From Bolinopsis microptera (lineage: Eukaryota; Ctenophora; Tentaculata; Lobata; Bolinopsidae): 64,000 bases of DNA. Of the stretch, positions 1 to 11,611 are shown one piece after another. The stretch covers positions 12,867,865 to 12,931,864 of the forward strand of contig NC_087082.1 in assembly GCF_026151205.1 (NCBI RefSeq). Direction: 5' to 3'. Within the stretch, counting starts at the first letter, position 1, and each line of letters starts with the position of its first letter. Made by a program: the position numbers and the translations under genes. The notes beneath the pieces are model-generated. The model was given only the letters and a program-made list of their open reading frames with translations, searched no databases and was not told where the DNA came from.

Positions 1-449
1 CAGTAAGTAGATCATATCAAGTGTATTTATAGTTTTTACGTTAAACCATAGGTCACGTGATATTTTTTACCAATATGCGCGTCGTAGTAGTTAGTCACGT
101 GATACACGTCATCAAAACACGTGACAGTGCGCGCGGATGACATTGTCATGGAATACCAATTATCAAAACAAAACAAATCTTGTTGAGCCAAATTAGCGGG
201 GCGGGATTATAGAAACTGTGCCGGGGTTATTTTGTATTTATGAAGCGGGAAAGAACTAATATATATATATATATATTTATAACATTAACACTAACAGCGG
301 GAGCCGGGATTATTACAATCTATCGCGCCCGCCCGGCTGATTATTCTAAATCTAACTCGGAGGTGTTTATAAGTCTAATATTTTTCCATTCATACCCTTT
401 TGTTAAAAAGCAATAGTGAGAAAGCAATATAGTGAAAGGTTATCAATGG

Positions 450-2544
<2,095 letters not shown>

Positions 2545-3104
2545 AAAAATTTATTGGCTCAAAATGATCGAAATCGCTTGAAACACGGATAAGCGTAGTT
2601 TTTAGAAAAACTTCAAAAAAGTTTCACTCGAACATTTTTTTTCAGGTACCCGGTATAGATTGGCAAGATTGACGGTATAGAGAGATTTTAATCATTGTGA
2701 TTGAAATCAATAAAATGACAGTACGGCAGGTAAAATCGGTTCGATCTTAAATGGTCCTTTTGTGCTGTTTCTTTATGTGGAATTTGATAAGGCTGTAAGT
2801 GTACTGTAATTAATTATGAAACTCTAACATTGTGTGGTTTACCTTTTTCAGGTTCAGCCCTTTCCTTAGTTATTTCTAATTACTACTAAACTCCAACTTC
2901 AAATATTGATGATTTTAGTATTCCCCGAGCGAAAAATGTTCGATGTTTTTCTGCAAAGCATTTTTCTCCACGTTTCATACAATTCGATCACTTTTGGGGG
3001 AAAAAATATTTTCGAATTTTGTGAAAAATTGTCGAAGTTTTTCTAAAAACTACATTTCTCCGTGTTTCAAGCGATTTCGATCAATTTGAGTCAATAATTT
3101 TGTC
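2545..3104. repeat. palindromic element with ~70-bp inverted ends
   Basis: The segment at about 2545-2614 reappears inverted at about 3033-3104. Shared stretches include CGAAATCGCTTGAAACACGG and AGTTTTTAGAAAAACTTC, with a few mismatches. Between the arms lies about 420 bp of non-coding AT-rich DNA. The layout fits a non-autonomous DNA transposon or foldback element. No target-site duplication is convincing, so the outer limits are approximate. Confidence 0.65.
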
Positions 3105-3989
3105 AGCCTTAACAATAACTTGCAGATTGCATAGCACTGCAGGACAACAATATTATGTACATACATAATATATATGTATGTCTGTTTTGGTGCAAGTAAG
3201 TCGCGATATTTAGTTGAAGAATATTTGTGTTTGGAACTAGAGCCAGATCAGAGGGTATGTTGCTCTATCAAAAATCGTAAATATTTGTTATGAATTATTA
3301 TACTTGAATAGTGTAATTTCTTACCGATACCAAAACTTATTACTTTAACTTTCAACAAATACAAGACACACTACCTGCTACTAACGACATACGGTGACAA
3401 GTTGGGTACCACGACAGAAGTTCATCTTTCTCACCCAGACATAATTCCTTTTCATCAAAATTAATTCATCATTCTGTCTCTCGTTGTAGTCCGTGTGTAA
3501 CTAGTCGTTGACATTATGTAATACATTTTTTAAATGTTTACATCCATATTTGATCAACTTTAAGATTCTGGGCAGTAAAACTGTCTTACGAAACATCAAT
3601 GATGGTGCCAAATTATTTCACTTTATTTTATGAATTAGTTAAAAGTTTAAACTCAATAATTTTTTATTTGTGCCCCAGTGCCCTGTTGAGCTTGATTTTG
3701 AAGGGTAGGTAGGTTCGCAAATTGTTGATTTTGAGTTTTTATTCCAAACTCTTACTAATAGTAATACTATTATATGGGTGGTTCATAAATAATAGTAATA
3801 CTGATAGACGGTCCGGTTTCGCGTATCGCATGAAAATTATGTTTATCAACAATAATTAATGCTGGTCCACCCTAAGTTATAGTTATGCACACAGTGTAAA
3901 TTTAAAATCATTTTCACGGTAGTGAATTAGAAAACAGATTATGACTTTGGAGGACTTCGCCGCTTCGACGCGCCGCGCGAACTAGCATT

Positions 3990-4060
3990 CTTGCTTCGCA
4001 TCGTCGATCGTTGCTCTGCTTCGCAGAGCAACGATCTCGACGGATTGACATCGTCAATCA
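3990..4060. repeat. tandem perfect stem-loops with 3-nt loops
   Basis: Two adjacent perfect hairpins. The first, 4006-4036, has a 14-bp stem beginning GATCGTTGCTCTGC around a TTC loop. The second, about 4042-4058, has a 7-bp stem (GATTGAC) around ATC. The design (short perfect stems with a 3-base loop) resembles the hairpins of the dispersed element at 5262, but the sequence differs. No coding function is apparent. Confidence 0.6.
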
Positions 4061-4089
4061 AATTATGACTATGCATGAGTAGTAGGACT

Positions 4090-4483
4090 ATAAATATTAA
4101 TCCAACAATATATAATAGACCGACAAACAATTGCAGACAAGTGTGACCACCGGAGAGACGGGAAGGATGAGGACCTGAATGTTTCGTGCTACGAGGATGG
4201 ATCTGACGAAAAGGCTAAAAGTAGGGCCTTAGACGGAGCATGGCCCACCCGGGGCCGCAGTGGCGAAACAATCCGTTTGTCTAACGACCTTGTGTTACGG
4301 CGTGAGGAGCACCGAAAATTCCTTGAAAATCTCGACCTGCCTCAAAAAGAAATAGACATTCGACTAACAAATTGGGACGAGCTGGTACAGGAGGTCACGT
4401 TTGGGGGAGATCGGAGCAGGGCCCATCAAGGTGGCAAGAGTTTCAACCGCAAATCTCGCACAAGACGTAGATTCACCGGTTGA
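4090..4483 (+). CDS. possible terminal exon, unknown charged protein
   Basis: An open frame of about 130 codons with a good internal acceptor (AATTGCAG ending at 4137) and a TGA at 4481-4483. After that acceptor the predicted peptide is Asp/Glu-rich, then ends in a very basic Arg/Lys/Ser tail (FNRKSRTRRRFTG). It contains a CYEDGSDE segment that faintly resembles the end of an LDLa module. I recognise no family and found no convincing upstream exon. It could be a last exon of an unseen gene or a decayed transposon frame. Confidence 0.25.
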
Positions 4484-4802
4484 ACGTTGATTGATCAATT
4501 ATACTAATAGATTAATTGCTTATCATCAATCATATGCATATGGGACATTATTTGAACGTTGCGACTTTTGTGTGAAACTAAAATGAAACGTAAAATTGTG
4601 ATGTTAAAACAATAGCTTGTAGTTGTCAAACTCATTTTGCATGTGATTCATTTTTCAATTTAGTATATGTAATAAGCGTCAAAAATTGGCATCCACCGCA
4701 AATATTTATTTTATAATGCTTTTGGACACGAAGGGAAACACACAACGTAAGGCTTGAAATCTTCGTAAAGGTTGACGGATGTTACTCGTCTAAATTTCTT
4801 CG

Positions 4803-4912
4803 AAGTAGCGCGCGCCGCTTTCTTCTCGAAATGTTATGACCCGATGCCAAAACATTTCGTCAAGAGGCGGGCGCGCGCTACTGCAATAGCGCGCCCGCCT
4901 AGTATGCTGAAA
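4803..4912. repeat. GC-rich long hairpin
   Basis: GTAGCGCGCGCCGC at about 4805 pairs with GCGGGCGCGCGCTAC ending at about 4881. Inside it CTCGAAATGTT pairs with AACATTTCGTCAAG, giving a roughly 77-nt imperfect hairpin. A further AGCGCGCCCGCC block follows. It sits directly before a segment that is repeated at 57.2 kb. Confidence 0.6.
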
Positions 4913-5152
4913 CCCTAACCCTAACGAGAAATTCGACCAACTTTCTTATACGGTCATATTACGTGATCAAGACAGTTTTTCGCCAATATCTCGGCAGGGA
5001 AGCATTTTAACCTTATTTTATGGGGCCGGATGATTTTGAATCAGCGTCCGAAAATACATCGATTCAAGCTGTTTTCAACTGTCGGGGGGTGGGGGGGGGG
5101 GCCCTTTTAGAACAATCTCGAAGATCGACTGTAAAGTAATTTAGCACGCTCG
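4909..5152 (+). repeat. dispersed ~240-bp segment, copy 1
   Basis: Starts with two TAACCC units and runs through CGGTCATATTACGTGATC, TTTTTCGCCAATATCTCG, GCGTCCGAAAATACATCG and TAGAACAATCTCGAAGATCG. The same landmarks occur in the same order and strand at 57,208-57,430 inside the foldback element. Here it is flanked by GCGCGC hairpins; there it is flanked by AGCGCT arrays. This is probably the core of a palindrome-armed mobile element. Confidence 0.7.
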
Positions 5153-5261
5153 TAATAACGTCATTGGTCATGTCACGATCCTATACAATATCATAAAGTT
5201 TAGCTGGGGACCTCAGGCTATAGCTATCATGTTCATAAACATAAAGATTAGGCGGAATGAC

Positions 5262-5380
5262 TTGTCATACGTTGTATGACCCGCCGCGCCGCGCACGAGT
5301 GCGCGGCTCCCCGTGTATCGTAGAAACTCCACATAGTGAAACGACCGTGAGGGTCACAACGTGATATAATCAATAATACA
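5262..5380 (+). mobile_element. multi-hairpin MITE, copy 1
   Basis: Starts TTGTCATACGTTGTATGACC and ends near GTGATATAATCAATAATACA. It contains GTCATAC-GTT-GTATGAC and a GCGCAC-type stem. GGAATGAC flanks it on both sides (5254-5261 and 5382-5389), an 8/9-bp target duplication. The surrounding repeat recurs empty at about 5974-6040, where AGGCGGAATGAC runs straight into AGGCTGAGCGCGGCCCAGTA. Compared with the 49.2-kb copy this one has an extra ~9 bp near its right end and a decayed second hairpin. Confidence 0.7.
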
Positions 5381-5687
5381 AGGAATGACAGCAGACAGGC
5401 TGAGCGCGGCCCAGTAACTTAATTGACGATGTCAATTCATTGCAGCTCGGAGCGGCACAGTAGCGCATCTCGCCGATGTGAGAAGCCTCATTGAGTGCGC
5501 GGCGCGGCACAGTAACGCATCGCGCTACAACCCAGTAACATATTAAAGTATAATAATGAAGTTAAACGTGAGAGGATTCAAAAATCATCAATTATGACGA
5601 CGGTTATCGAGCAAGATTTTTGCGTCAAATATTAAATCTATAAGTGTCGAGTATTAAGTATTGAATATAAATATATAAATTAAAGAA

Positions 5688-5866
5688 TGGCTGAGATTCA
5701 AATTTGAAACCTTCTTTGCTAAAATGTGACAGATTAGTCAACTGCGCTAAAATTTTTGACAAATAAAAGAATTTAGAATAGGTCCGGCTGGGATTCGAAC
5801 TTGTAACCTCCAGCTAAAGTTGTGGCAGATTAGTCTGAAGTCAACTTTTGACTGTGCTAAAATGAC
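5688..5866 (-). repeat. two tRNA-like SINE remnants in tandem
   Basis: On the minus strand, 5864-5780 contains an A-box-like TAGCACAGT and a good B box (GTTCGAATCCC). About 107 bp further on, 5756-5688 repeats the plan with TAGCGCAGTTG and a degraded B box (TTTGAATCTC). Both share GACTAATCTG between the boxes. Neither has an intact anticodon stem or acceptor stem, so they are tRNA-derived SINE or pseudogene remains rather than working tRNA genes. Confidence 0.55.
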
Positions 5867-6312
5867 ATTTTAATAAAATGTGTATCGGACAATAGCGCTC
5901 AAACAGGGCTCCAAACCATAACACTATACTACTAACTTTGCAAATTTTTGGCCTCTTATTGGCTTAATTGTAGTTACCTGAGGACCCCAGGCTTTAATGT
6001 TGATAGAGATTAGGCGGAATGACAGGCTGAGCGCGGCCCAGTAAAATTGTAGTTGTAAAAATAGTTTAAAACTGTTGATTAAGGATTGTTTGTGGTGCAT
6101 CTTACCATGCAACCTACCACATACCAAAGAAGAATTACAAATTATTTGGTTGCGAGAAGAATTGTTTGATGCGCGGCGCAGCCCAGTAGTTTATCGACAG
6201 GTCTATCTGAAATAAATACATTTGTGTGCTGTGTCTCTATTTATTACAGATTCATTGTATTCTTTCTTACTAACTTAATTTCTTATCAGCGTATTTCAGA
6301 TTATTACCCCGG

Positions 6313-6531
6313 TTGGAATTTCTGAAAGCTCCTTTAAATGTTAACATCTACGGATCATTCGCCCCTGGACGTGGTAACAATGTCAAAATAAAGTTTATGT
6401 ATAGACTTTACGACGAAAAACAATGTGTTTATGAAACTAAGACATGTGACGGTATGTCTTTTTATAGTTTTAAAGCTTTACCCAGAAATTTTAAATATTG
6501 TGAAATTGAAACCAAAAGTTACAATGGGTAA
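6313..6531 (+). CDS. short unidentified reading frame
   Basis: A 72-codon frame opening with TTG, preceded by a possible acceptor (TTTCTTATCAG near 6288). The composition looks protein-like (mixed aromatic and charged residues, three Cys), but no domain is recognised and no partner exon is evident. It may be a chance frame or a relic exon. Confidence 0.15.
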   Translation: MEFLKAPLNVNIYGSFAPGRGNNVKIKFMYRLYDEKQCVYETKTCDGMSFYSFKALPRNFKYCEIETKSYNG

Positions 6532-6634
6532 ATGCAGCAAGTTTTCGGCATCAACAGCATAAAATAATTAGTAAGCCTTACGAATGCGACAGGAGCGAGT
6601 TCTGGTAACATAGGATTAATAAGCTGTATATATA

Positions 6635-7303
6635 CAGTGGGGTGACATATGTTTTCGTCACTTCTGAATGCGCGCGAGTTTGCGTGCACATCACGCGATA
6701 TTGTTAGCAGTGAGTGTAATTACGAGTCTGGAGAATTTGTTTAGTGCGAGGTCCAGACCCTTTGGCGTATTTGTAGTAAATTTTGTGACGATGTAACATC
6801 TCTGACACCACTTAAAACTAAGGAACAGGGAAGTCTTCACAATATCCAACTTAGCATAGAAAACTTATGATATCTCTGGCTGAAAATTGACAACTCTACT
6901 CTAACGGTATTTATTTTAATCAATTGAGAAACATTTGGTCTTGTTACCATGTCAATTTTATTGAAATCGAACAATGCAGTACAAAGATATCCCGTTTTAA
7001 ACTTCATGGTAATGTTAAAGTAGAGACATATTCTTAGCTTGCTATTAAAACATGTGCTCCTTCATAAATATTATCATTATCGTGATCAAACCCCTTATTT
7101 AAGGGCCTGCCAGTCTCTTCTGAAGTACGAATGAACTTAATTTCTACAGTACGAGAAAAGTTCAGAATTTTCTCTAAACACCTATTTTTGAATTTTGTAA
7201 ATCGGTGGTCCGGAAACGGAGTTATGGTTCAATTAAAATTGTTAGTTTAACACTGTTTGTATTGTCATTATCAGAAGTGACGAAAACATATGTCACCCCA
7301 CTG
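6635..7303. mobile_element. Tc1/mariner-like MITE, 33-bp perfect TIRs
   Basis: Perfect 33-bp terminal inverted repeats lie at 6635-6667 and 7271-7303, beginning CAGTGGGGTGACATATG and ending CACTTCTGA. TA flanks each side. The CAGT start and TA target are typical of Tc1/mariner elements. The 669-bp body has no transposase frame, so it is non-autonomous. Perfect arms suggest recent movement. Confidence 0.9.
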
Positions 7304-7933
7304 TATATAAGTCGAACCGGCCCAAGCTAGAGAGCCATGGCAGGGCCAGCAAGCAAGGCCCGGACCAAAACAAACTGAGCCGACTGGTTATAGAAAATAA
7401 CAATATGGAAACAATAGTAACAATAATAGAGGGATATAAAAAAATATAGGGAGGGAAAAACCGGGGCCCCTCCACGGGCCGAAGAAAAAAGTGGTCCTGG
7501 GTGTTGGATGTTCTTCTCTTCTTCTATATTGAGGGTGGACGTGGATATCCAATCCTGATTGCTATCGGGGGGTCTTGTGAACGTATAGTCCTGTGTATTT
7601 AAGTGGTTAATGATTGTCATCAATTAAACAAGGAATGCAGGTCACAAAGGGAGGTCGGGTAGGCTCGGGTATAGCATAAAATAATATTGGATCATTTCCC
7701 TCATTCAAGAACAGCAACAGCTGAAACGAGATCAAAGGGGGTTCGTCAAATTGGTAGCTTAAAACTCTGACCATAGAGTTGGCATATCTCTACGGTGCTG
7801 GTCACTAAGCACCGAAATGGCGGCCCAGAACAAGGTGGTAAGTCTGTGAGGGAGATAATCTGGCTGTACAGTAAGCTAAGGGGGATCATAAAAATCTAAG
7901 TACTTCAAAATAAGCGCAAATTTAAGTATAGGC
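7304..7933. other. no gene recognised
   Basis: Contains overlapping minus-strand frames of 60-98 codons without recognisable domains. Lying just 3' of the LINE relic, it may include the 3' region of that element. Confidence 0.4.
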
Positions 7934-8143
7934 TTAGGAAAGGCGAGGGTGTGGATTGTGGAATATACCTGAATTGATGATAAAGTTACCAAACACTTGT
8001 TTCCTTGTTAGTGCGTAGGCTGGGCATATGGTTAGGTAATGTTCTGTGGTTTCTGTTTCCTCTTCGCATTTGTTGCAGATGTTGGACGGTTCATTACCTA
8101 TCTTGTTTTGGAAGTGTTTAAGATAACTGCATCCAGTGCAGTA

Positions 8144-9744
8144 TGGACACGTTAAAAAAAAGGTGGCACTAGAGATTGATTTTTTTAAATGCGTTTTAAA
8201 AATAGTCATTGTTCTTTGTTGGTTGATATATCTATCTATACCTTTAGAAATTCGATTAAATTTCATGATCCTGAAATCACGGAGTCTCTAGTGCTTATAT
8301 TACAGGAGTTATCGTTATTTGTGTGCCAATGATTCAAATATCACACAATTAGAAATGCAAGATGAATCAACACTAGATAATCTGAAAAGTACTATTCACA
8401 AAGACGTCAAAATTGATATGGTGATTATAATTCATGTAAGGAATGGAATGTCTTATCTGAAATTGTTATTGGTGCCAAAATGATTCAAAAATCACAACTT
8501 AAACGTTGGAAATGAGCCTATTTTGAGCAGTGATTATTGAATCATCTTACGTTTTTATTGGCTTTCTATCATTTTTTAGGGTACAAAATAGTATTAAATA
8601 GTATTAAAACCAGTTAATATGATTCAAAAATCACATTTTCGTTAAAGGTGCGCTATTAAGTCACACTATAGTAAGCCTTAAATTAAGTGCACGATATGAC
8701 AATTTATATCCATTCTATGATTCTTATTATGTGATTTTTGAATCCATGTCTAAGCTTATACCATATTGAAGGCCTTTGAGCGATAATTTTTGATCTCGGT
8801 GCTTAAATGATTCAAAAATCACACAAATCTGGCTACCAAATATGTAATTTCCTTTAAAGTGTGATAATTGAATCATACGTAATGTTCAAGTTGTAATGAC
8901 GTTTTGAAAGTAAAGGTAATGATTCGATAATCACATTTCAAAAATCCGATTAAGTATTATATGTTACTGATATGATTCATTTGTCACATTATGGCGACAA
9001 AATTATCATGGCTTGAGCTGTAAAAGTACTTGCCTAGTTTACTCAGTTTAAAATCAGTTTTTTGTGATTATTGATTCCACTATTACTCTAATAACGAACT
9101 TCTCCATGACCATAAACAAGTGTCACAACAAATTACTGCAGATTTACTATGAATACCAACCTGATATAGAGCCAAAAAGTGATACATTCCCCTGATACTG
9201 CATAATTTCAATACATGCTCATTTATGTGATTTTTGACTCATTATGGCACTTTTAACCATCTAAATTCTCTAAATATTAGTTAGCATGATATAATTGTGA
9301 TTGATAGAGTTCATTGTTACAATCGTTCCGTTGATATTCATATCACATTCATCATTCTAAAACACTTAGTCAGAATTAACCCTGTGTGATAATTGCATCG
9401 TAACTCCACATTTAACCGGTGATACTTTGCACTTTTAACACTCAACTATCTCAAAAAGGTTCAATAATCACATTGAGAAGCAGGACACACTCACAGAATG
9501 TAAATTCATCATTAGAGGTGCAAGAAATGAATATTTTGTGATTTCTGGCTCATATCTGCACAATTAACAGATATAAAGAGATGAATGACTTAATTATGTG
9601 ATATTTGAATCTTTTTGGACCACATATTAAAATTTGGTTAACTTTCATAGCATACTCATTGAGATACAAGTATTTTAAAATGCTTCACACAATTTTGGCA
9701 GTGAAAAATCAATCTCTAGTGCCACCTTTTTATGAACGTGTCCG
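8144..9744. mobile_element. 1.6-kb TA-flanked TIR element, insertion in LINE
   Basis: Inverted ends of about 45 bp: GGACACGTT, a short A-rich stretch, then AAAAGGTGGCACTAGAGATT, at 8144-8190 and 9698-9744. TA flanks both sides (8142-8143 and 9745-9746). Removing the insert and one TA restores the LINE frame exactly, which confirms the borders. There is no transposase frame. The interior carries about 15 dispersed copies of a 16-bp motif (annotated separately). The TA target suggests mobilisation by a Tc1/mariner or similar enzyme. Confidence 0.88.
8329..9611. repeat. dispersed 16-bp quasi-palindrome, ~15 copies
   Basis: The motif TGATTCAAAAATCACA and close variants occur in both orientations at about 8329, 8480, 8619, 8807, 8919, 8972 and 9459 (forward) and 8530, 8729, 8860, 9063, 9225, 9383, 9534 and 9595 (reverse). 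Spacing is irregular, roughly 40-150 bp. TGATT and AATCA half-sites give partial dyad symmetry. All copies lie inside the TIR element at 8144-9744, so they are probably binding sites for its mobilising protein or the result of internal repeat growth. Confidence 0.8.
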
Positions 9745-9990
9745 TATAGAGATGAGTTAGAATTCTAGTTTCATCATTTGATTTTGATAAAATATTCAAA
9801 TTATTAGAGAAGAGGGTCAGAATGTTGTTATGGTGAAAATTGATAAACTGTGGTCGGTATTCAAAATTCTCACAGTTTAATCTCCTTTAAAAAACGCATT
9901 CCTATTGGTATGTCTTATAAAATTATCCGGTAACCTTTGAAAACCATCAACTTATTACAGCGGCCGCCATAGTAAGAAATTGAATTTCAG

Positions 9991-10215
9991 GTCACAAGTC
10001 GTTTAGGTGTGACAAAGAAATGGACTGCATGGACATGAGAGACGAAATAGATTGCAATTACAACCATACTATACCGGGAAAACAAAACAAGTACACCGTG
10101 GGATGCTACCCAGACGATCACAAGTGTCCCGGAGAAAACAAACAAGTGTATCAGGCAATCCCAGATCTGTGAATTTTGCCGAGGATTGCGAATATGGAGA
10201 GGACGAGTATATGTT
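9991..10215 (+). pseudogene. broken LDLa-module exon
   Basis: After an acceptor (TTGAATTTCAG ending at 9990) the frame encodes FRCDKEMDCMDMRDEIDC, the second half of an LDL-receptor class A module, then a second module beginning VGCYPDDHKCPG. The spacing and wording match the C-terminal exon of the protease gene at 17,395-17,684 (CLDLSDEIGC, VGCYPTDYQCPN). The second module needs two frame changes to continue (CIRQSQIC, then FAEDCEYGEDE), so this is a decayed duplicate. It runs into LINE sequence on the right. Confidence 0.65.
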
Positions 10216-11070
10216 TATCATTGAATCTTTTAAAATGATAAGTGGTTTCGCCAATTACGGAGCTGGTTTGTTCAGTATGAGCAGATCTGGTCTTAATGTG
10301 GTATCAAACAGTAGATGCAGTAAAAGTAGCAGTAAAATGAAGAAAGTCCACAGTTCTTTTCTTCCGGAGAGGGTGAGACCATATTGGAACAAACTCCCCT
10401 CGGATGTCAAGAATTGTGGGACTGTGTTAAGTTTTAAAATAAGATTAGAGGCTTTCAAAAAAGAGACTATTTTAAACGGATCTGTAAATGATAGTCATTT
10501 TTGGTATGTTTCGGACGAAGTATTAGGAAAGATCGAGGGATTAAATTATGCTACTAATAAAGAGAAGCACAATGATTATCTTGTGTGTAATCCTCATGTT
10601 GCTAAAAAACGCTTTATCAACTTATATAGTAGTGGAAAGTATGTAAATTAGATTCATTTTAACTTGGTTGTTTAGGCCAATATATTAAAGATAATTTTTA
10701 AACTTTAGTAGATATATTTTTGATGATGTGTGAGACCATAAACCAGGGATTCCTTCGGGAGCATGTAAGATTATATCCAAAGTTTGTTCGCCAATGGGGT
10801 GTGTCTGGGTGTCAAAGATCTTCAAGGTGGGTGCTACTTGTGATGAACTCTAGAAGGATGCGGTGGTAATACTCGGTCTGGCCGTCTGGAAACCCATAGA
10901 ATTCCAGTTCAGAAACCGAGTAAGGAGGTGCGGCTACTGATGAGAAGCCTCCTTAAAGTTTATTTGGGTTAGAAACGACATCTGGGTCCCTACCCTCGCA
11001 CAAGATTATTCTCAATTTTCTTGTTGTGTTCCACAATCATTATATTTTGATTTGATTTGATTTGATTTAG
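10216..11070 (+). mobile_element. 5'-truncated LINE, C-terminal RT tail and 3' UTR
   Basis: The frame to the TAG at 10,649-10,651 contains PERVRPYWNKLPSDVKN and then FKIRLEAFKKE, the WNxLPxxV...FKxxL signature at the end of many CR1/L2-like LINE ORF2 proteins. A ~400-bp 3' UTR follows and ends in an ATTTG repeat at about 11,047-11,068, the microsatellite tail typical of these elements. The catalytic RT and endonuclease are missing. Confidence 0.7.
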
Positions 11071-11611
11071 GGACAATTCGAGCTACCATTGTAATTACAC
11101 AGAAGTTTTTTATTCCCACGCTGCGGGAATTAGATCAATTATTACTGGGATTAGTGTTGTATCGCTGTTTCATATGTGCGTATACCTTTGAGGAAATTTA
11201 TACTGTTCAATGTACAATGTACATGTAGTAATTTTATTAATATTATTTATGCTAAACGTACTTGGTATTTCGTTGGCACTCAGTGGTTTTTAGTGCGCAC
11301 TTTTTGTCTAAGCCAAGTTCTCTGCTAAATATCAGTTTTATTTTTACATTTGCTTATTTATTATTTATTTTGAATCTGTATTGATAAACTTATAAGTATT
11401 TTCATAATCACAATATACTTAATTGTCGTATTATTTCATTCCTCATTTCACGATACATTATAGTTGTACGACTTACATAATTTTATTTTCTGATTTCATA
11501 CGGACGTATTTTCTTAATCAACTATTTTCGAATTTTATATTGCCTAGCTTACAGTTATCTACTTTGTCGAATAAGAACTTGTCTTTGCTAGGTCAAATGG
11601 TGAGATTTTGA
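11071..11611. other. AT-rich upstream region of the protease gene
   Basis: No gene is seen. The stretch lies between the LINE tail and the protease start codon and should include its promoter and 5' UTR. I found no distinctive regulatory motif. Confidence 0.4.

Larger units (their letters stand above)
7934..9890 (-). pseudogene. LINE C-terminal remnant split by a transposon
   Basis: Read on the minus strand from about 9890 to 9747, then 8141 to 7934, the frame is continuous once the 1.6-kb insert and one TA are removed. It encodes the C-terminal region of a LINE polyprotein: TRILTHLYCTGCSYLKHFQ, then CNKCEEET, then EHYLTICP, the Cys/His-rich pattern found after the RNase H domain in R1/I/Jockey-type LINEs. 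No upstream RT remains. The fragment is dead: a stop lies just upstream of about 9880 and the insertion interrupts it. Confidence 0.75.

Noticed and set aside
4805-4881. microRNA precursor
   Set aside because: The hairpin is GC-rich, linked to a repeat family and has a large loop; no evidence of expression or a conserved arm.
5780-5864. Functional tRNA gene
   Set aside because: A and B box remnants are present but no anticodon stem or acceptor pairing can be formed.
7293-7623. Minus-strand frames of 60-98 codons
   Set aside because: Low-complexity hydrophobic translation, no domain, overlap with a MITE end.
8329-9611. CRISPR-like dispersed repeats
   Set aside because: Repeat orientation alternates and spacing is irregular within a eukaryotic transposon.
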